DNA of 62,649 nucleotides, taken from assembly GCA_937966555.1 (NCBI GenBank), contig CALCLY010000001.1:1-62649 (forward strand), given 5' to 3'. Source of the DNA: CALCLY01 sp900552775. Lineage in GTDB: Bacteria; Bacillota; Clostridia; UMGS1883; UMGS1540. How positions within the stretch are numbered: the first letter of the stretch is position 1; each line of letters begins with the position of its first letter. The notes below the pieces were generated by a model. It was not told the DNA's origin. It did not search any database and was given only the letters and a program-made list of their open reading frames with translations. Positions 58,580 through 62,649 of this stretch are shown piece by piece. Both the position numbers and the translations under genes were made by a program.

Positions 58580-59512
58580 ATGCCTGCTTTTAAAAACGAC
58601 AAGCGTGGAACTTGGTTCTGTAAGTTTTATTATACAGATTGGAACGGTGCAAGGAAACAAAAGAAAAAGGAAGGGTTCCAAACCAAGCGAGAGGCTCAGG
58701 AATTTGAAAGAGACTTTCTTAACCGATGCAGCATAGATTGCGATATCACATTTGAGAATTTCTGCAAGAAGTATATGGAGCATTGCAAAGCTCGATTGAA
58801 ACCAACGACATACGAGAACAAGGTCAATATCATAGACACCAAAGTTCTCCCGTATTTCAAGACTCTGAAACTGAATGAAATCAAGGCAAGTACAATCAGA
58901 ACTTGGCAGGATAAATTGATTACGCACAAAGATAATTACTCTCAGACATATCTTAAAACAATCAATAATCAACTGTCTGCAATATTAAACTTTGCCGTGA
59001 ATAACGAGTACATCGGTTCTAACCCTATGCACAAGTGTGGAAGTATGGGTAAGAAAAATGCTGAGGGCTTACATTTCTGGACATTAGATGAGTTTAAAAT
59101 CTTTTACACAGCCGTAAAGGATAAGCCCATATCCGAGGCAATCTTTCCTCTTTTGTTTTACAGCGGAATGCGAGAGGGTGAGGCTCTTGCTTTAACCCTT
59201 AACGATTTTGATTTTGAGAATAACACAGTCAATATCAATAAGACATATGCAAAACACAACGGACAGGATTTAATACAGACACCCAAGACTCCCAAGAGTA
59301 AAAGGATTATTACATTGCCCGTTCAGATAATGGAGCTGATAAAAAAATATGCAGGCTCAATCTACGGTTATGAACCAACCGACAGATTGTTTACCTGCAC
59401 AAAATATTATTTAGCACACGAAATGGAGCGGGGCTGTAAGAAGACCGGTATGAAAAGGATTCGGATTCACGACCTTCGTCACCCGTATGTCAAGCTAAAA
59501 CTAAAAATTTTA
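58580..59512 (+). pseudogene. Tyrosine integrase, 3'-truncated by an inserted element
   Basis: The frame runs from ATG 58580 (AAGGAG at 58565) on to 59632, but integrase likeness ends near 59483. Seen: arm-binding start TWFCKFYYTDWNGARKQKKK, core-binding domain (about 55-150), catalytic Arg in YSGMREGEALAL, and HDLRH (second box). Directly after HDLRH the normal sequence is replaced by residues read from the opposite strand of the serine recombinase gene (HPYVKLKLKILS...), so the catalytic Tyr box is missing. The enzyme should be inactive. Tn916-like integrase group. Confidence 0.8.
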
Positions 59513-61054
59513 TCAGCCTATTTCAGCCGCACTTTCGGTGCAAAAGTCCTTGATTTTCCACACGATTTCAATCCTGTTATCGGGATATACACACACCTTT
59601 TCGATAAGCATATTGGCAAGTGTCTGCGTTAAGGCGGTTTCTTTTTTTACGGCTTTTGCCGTGCGGATAATTTTTGCCCTGTTTTCAGTTTCAAGCTGTG
59701 AGCGTTCCTCCGATTTGCAGAATTTATCGTATTGAATACGGTAATTTTCGGCTTTCGTATCCAATTCAATTTTTAACCGTTTATACTCATCAAGTGTAAT
59801 TTCCTCTGTTAAAAGCTGCTCATACAAGAGTTGTTTTTTCTTTTGGCAAGCCGTTATCTGCTTTTCAATATCCGCAAGCTGCTCTGTTTTTATCTGTGCA
59901 GTATCAACCTTTGAAACATCATCAATATTCAATATGCTTTCGGCTTGTTTGGAGATTATATCAAAAATTGCTTGGTTTAATGCACCTTCCGTAATCTCCG
60001 ATTTATAGCAAGGCTCCGTTTCGTCGTTCCTTGTGTAGCTGCACCGATATATCGGTATTTTTTTCGGCACATAATCCATTGCGTGCTTGCAGCAGCCGCA
60101 CTCAACCTTTCCACGAAGTGGATAGCTTCGCTGTTTTTTATTCGGCTGCTTAAATGTTCGTCGTACCGCATTTGCTTTTTCAAACAGTTCATCCGAAACA
60201 ATCGCATCGTGGTGGTGCGGTATCTTTATCCACTCGCTTTCATCACGCTTGACCATTTTTGTGCTGCCCACATCCTGTACCTTTTGTTTGAGCATCACAA
60301 ACATACCCATATACTGTTCATTGACAATAATTCGGTTGATGGTGGAAATGCTCCAATATTTGCAGTTCGGGAAACGAGAGCCGTAGTTTCCTTTAATGCC
60401 CTTGTACTGTGCAGGAGTAGGAATATTTTTATCAAACAACAGCTTTGATATATATGCGGCAGACTTGCCATCGGCGGTAAGCTCGAATATCATTTTAACC
60501 GTTTCGGCGGCTTTCTCATCTATAATCTGCTCGCCGTTATCTCCGGCTTTATAGCCGTATGTATAATTTCCCGATTTATATTCGCCACGCCGCATTTTTG
60601 TATATTTGGCACTCTTTGTTTTAACAGATAAATCACGGCTGTAATACTCGTTTACGAGATATTTCACCGCAACGGCAATGCCGCCCGTATCGCCCCTGTG
60701 TTCGTTGCTGTCATAATTGTCGCTGACCGATATAAACCGCACACCGAACAGAGGAAATATTTGTTGTGTAAAATACCCAACCTCTATACTGTTCCTACCG
60801 AAACGAGAGAAGTCCTTTACCAAAATGCAGTTCACCTTATAAGCTTTAACATCATTCAAAAGCTGCTGAACGGCGGGGCGTTCAAGATTAGTGCCGGAAT
60901 AGCCGTTGTCAACATATTCGATAATTTCAACATTATCACCGAGAGCTTCCGCATATTTACGGAGCAAAAGCCTTTGGGATTCAATGCTCATACTCTCAAC
61001 ACGCTTATCTTCAACAGACAAACGCAGATATATGGCTATAATGTATCTATCCAT
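59513..61054 (-). CDS. Large serine recombinase (TnpX/SpoIVCA type)
   Basis: 513 residues, complete. Catalytic domain: YLRLSVED with nucleophile Ser near 13, LVKDFSRFGRNSIEVG; recombinase domain (KSGNYTYGYKAG, TINRIIVNEQYMGMF); zinc ribbon CGCCKHAMDY ... YRCSY...CYKSE; coiled coil near 380-450. Start overlaps the end of the preceding recombinase gene (ATGGATAG), so the two are coupled. It is the last gene of an element whose left end lies between 59483 and 59512, inside the integrase. Confidence 0.92.
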   Translation of the reverse strand: MDRYIIAIYLRLSVEDKRVESMSIESQRLLLRKYAEALGDNVEIIEYVDNGYSGTNLERPAVQQLLNDVKAYKVNCILVKDFSRFGRNSIEVGYFTQQIFPLFGVRFISVSDNYDSNEHRGDTGGIAVAVKYLVNEYYSRDLSVKTKSAKYTKMRRGEYKSGNYTYGYKAGDNGEQIIDEKAAETVKMIFELTADGKSAAYISKLLFDKNIPTPAQYKGIKGNYGSRFPNCKYWSISTINRIIVNEQYMGMFVMLKQKVQDVGSTKMVKRDESEWIKIPHHHDAIVSDELFEKANAVRRTFKQPNKKQRSYPLRGKVECGCCKHAMDYVPKKIPIYRCSYTRNDETEPCYKSEITEGALNQAIFDIISKQAESILNIDDVSKVDTAQIKTEQLADIEKQITACQKKKQLLYEQLLTEEITLDEYKRLKIELDTKAENYRIQYDKFCKSEERSQLETENRAKIIRTAKAVKKETALTQTLANMLIEKVCVYPDNRIEIVWKIKDFCTESAAEIG

Positions 61055-62468
61055 TTGCTATCGCCTCGCTTTCAAATTCGTTATCAAAGCTATATGTTAT
61101 TTCAACTTTTTTGCCTTTGTAAATATCTATTCTTGAAATCAGCTTGTCTATAAGCTCTTTTGTAAGCGTGTTGTTTTCAACAATATCCGAAACGGCGTTC
61201 GACAGGTCACAATATCGGCTATAGCTTTTTTCAAGCTCTGTGCGGCGGTTCTCAACCTCGGTTATCTTTTTCATCATATCTGAGATTTTATCACCGTAGC
61301 TTTTACGCATTTCTTGATATTCCTCTTGCGTTATAATGCCGTTTACAAGGTTTTCATATAAGCTGTTCAGAAAATTCCGGTTTTTTGATATGTAAGCTCT
61401 TAAATTCTTTAATTCCGCCTGTTGAGCTTCTATTTCTTTCTTATCATTCAGCGAATAGAATATCAGATTTTTTCTGTCGGCAAGTACAGACGCTTGCGAT
61501 TTTATTGCGGTTATAACCACATTGAGCAAATCCTTTTCAAGAATACTGCCGTTATCGCATCCGTCACGCTTATATCTTGTATTTGTAAGACAGCTTATAT
61601 TATATGCAAAACCTGTTTTTACTCTTGAAAATCTTGAACGATGTAACGCTCTGCCGCACTCGCCGCAGAAAATTTTTCCTTTCCATATATTTTCGGTGTA
61701 TGGTATTACGGTTAGCTTGCTGTGCTTATTTTTTAACTGCTCCATACGCTCCTGTGCTTTATCAAACATATCCTGTGAAATAATAGCCTCGTGCGTGTTC
61801 GGAACAACTATCCATTCATCTTTGTCAACGGCGGTCTGCTTTTTAGCCAAGCTGTCACTTCTGCCCTGAACGAGCTTGCCTGTATATATTTCGTGTGTTA
61901 AGATTTGCCGAACGGTCATAGTCTGCCATAATCCGCTGCCGATACTCTTTTTTGAGGTTATATATCCCTTTTGATAGCCGTATGCACCCGGTGTTAGGAT
62001 TTGCTGTTCGTTAAGCTGCAAGCATATCTCATTTGTTGACATACCACCGTTAAAAAGCTCAAATATCAGCTTGACAACGGGTGCGGTTTCGGGATTTACG
62101 ATTAGCTTATGACAGTCATTCGGATCTTTCAGATAACCGTATTTCGGTCTTGCACTCACATATTGTCCGTCACGCATTGCCTGCCGTGCCTGTGTTTTGA
62201 TTTTCTTTCCGATGTCCAAAGCGTAGGCTTCGTTTATAATATTTTTGATATAAAGGAGCATTTTATCACCGTTTGAGGGTGTATCCGTATCAAAGTTATC
62301 GTTTACGGCAATAAACCGCACCTTCTTTTCGGGAAAGTAGGTGTCTATATAAAAGCCTGTGTCAATACTGTTTCTGCCGAGTCTTGACAAGTCCTTTACG
62401 ATTACACAGTCTATCTTGCCGCTTTCAATATCCTCAATCATATGCTGAAATTCGGGGCGGTGAAAAGA
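61047..62468 (-). pseudogene. Large serine recombinase lacking its N-terminal catalytic segment
   Basis: Family likeness begins at SFHRPEFQHMIEDIESGK and runs through VIVKDLSRLGRNSIDTG, GQYVSARPKYGYLKDPND, a zinc ribbon (CGECGRALHRSRF) and a coiled coil to the stop at 61047. The first 50-60 residues, with the YxRxS nucleophile, are missing: upstream codons (62469-62531) are unrelated and only offer a TTG start. It may be a decayed partner or a regulatory half of the pair with the downstream recombinase. Confidence 0.75.
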
Positions 62469-62567
62469 TGAGGTTAGATAACGATACTTTTTGAAACACA
62501 GTAAAATCAAGGTTTTTCGGACAACGGACAAGCATGGTTTGTACTACAACTAAATATTGCACCGCAC

Positions 62568-62616
62568 AAGCGGCGTTTCCCACTTCCACACGGAAGAACA
62601 GGAACGCCGCTTTTTT
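62568..62616 (+). terminator. Strong hairpin terminator at the right edge
   Basis: AAGCGGCGTT...AACGCCGCTT stem with an inner CTTCC / GGAAG hairpin and six T on the plus strand. It would stop a transcript arriving from the left, or belongs to the element's own module. Nothing else is recognised from 62532 to 62649. Confidence 0.75.
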
Positions 62617-62649
62617 CATGCCCTTTGTTACGCAGTAGGGGCAGAAAAA

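Noticed and set aside
62434..62619. 61-codon minus-strand frame at the right edge
   Set aside because: Overlaps the broken recombinase start and the terminator hairpin; it may be a transposon-end peptide but nothing supports it.
1..62649. CRISPR arrays or a replication origin
   Set aside because: No regularly spaced direct repeats, DnaA-box clusters or cas-like genes were seen.

Overview
The window is chromosomal DNA of an uncultured-type, endospore-forming member of the Clostridia (Firmicutes). Evidence seen directly: a 24-codon spoVM gene, a PdaA-type cortex peptidoglycan deacetylase, a YlmH/SepF/DivIVA division set, a CIRCE-controlled groESL operon, perfect sigma-A promoters (TTGACA-17-TATAAT), AGGAGG-type ribosome sites, a dockerin-bearing secreted protein and an SLH-serpin fusion. 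Dockerin and serpin genes fit an anaerobic gut lineage (Oscillospirales/Monoglobales-like); the exact taxon is an inference I cannot settle.

Layout. 1-6564 (minus): a secreted dockerin protein open at the left edge, then a Gfo/Idh/MocA oxidoreductase, a DegT-type aminotransferase, a ROK regulator and a short-chain dehydrogenase, which look like a sugar or aminosugar module. 6839-14275 (minus): tRNA-Ser(GGA), YitT membrane protein, a 1424-residue 2-hydroxyacyl-CoA dehydratase activase-type protein, rpmB, a cytidylate-kinase-like protein and an ion transporter. 14466-30194 (minus): a long housekeeping run in transcription order RCC1 protein, O-antigen-ligase-like protein, mutS, mutL, miaA, HlyD-like adaptor, yggS, sepF, divIVA, ileS, lspA, rluD. 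30298-34496 (minus): pdaA, ylmH, spoVM with a small membrane protein behind a 52-nt palindrome, an orphan barstar and a GH37-like hydrolase, the last two bracketed by short palindromic repeats. 34838-42369 (minus): a Gld-type ABC exporter cluster, aspS and hisS.

42482-52345 is mostly plus strand: a ClC transporter possibly of the fluoride type, a Cof-type phosphatase, a membrane dipeptidase, a strongly structured non-coding RNA with its own promoter and terminator (raiA-motif-like by eye), a GT39-like membrane glycosyltransferase, the SLH-serpin, groES-groEL and tRNA-Arg(ACG).

52346-62649 is an accessory island directly downstream of the tRNA-Arg gene. It holds an IS3-type transposase fragment, a DUF4238 protein, a DUF4143 ATPase, a divergent three-gene unit (36-residue cationic hydrophobic peptide, zinc-finger amidoligase, class II glutamine amidotransferase), a chimeric pseudogene joining a serine recombinase to an endolysin tail, a tyrosine integrase cut off just after its HxLRH motif, and two coupled large serine recombinases of an element that apparently inserted into that integrase and runs off the right edge. 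The peptide-amidoligase-glutaminase unit is the best candidate for an undescribed system: its enzymes are the parts expected for ATP- and glutamine-dependent amidation of a peptide or protein.
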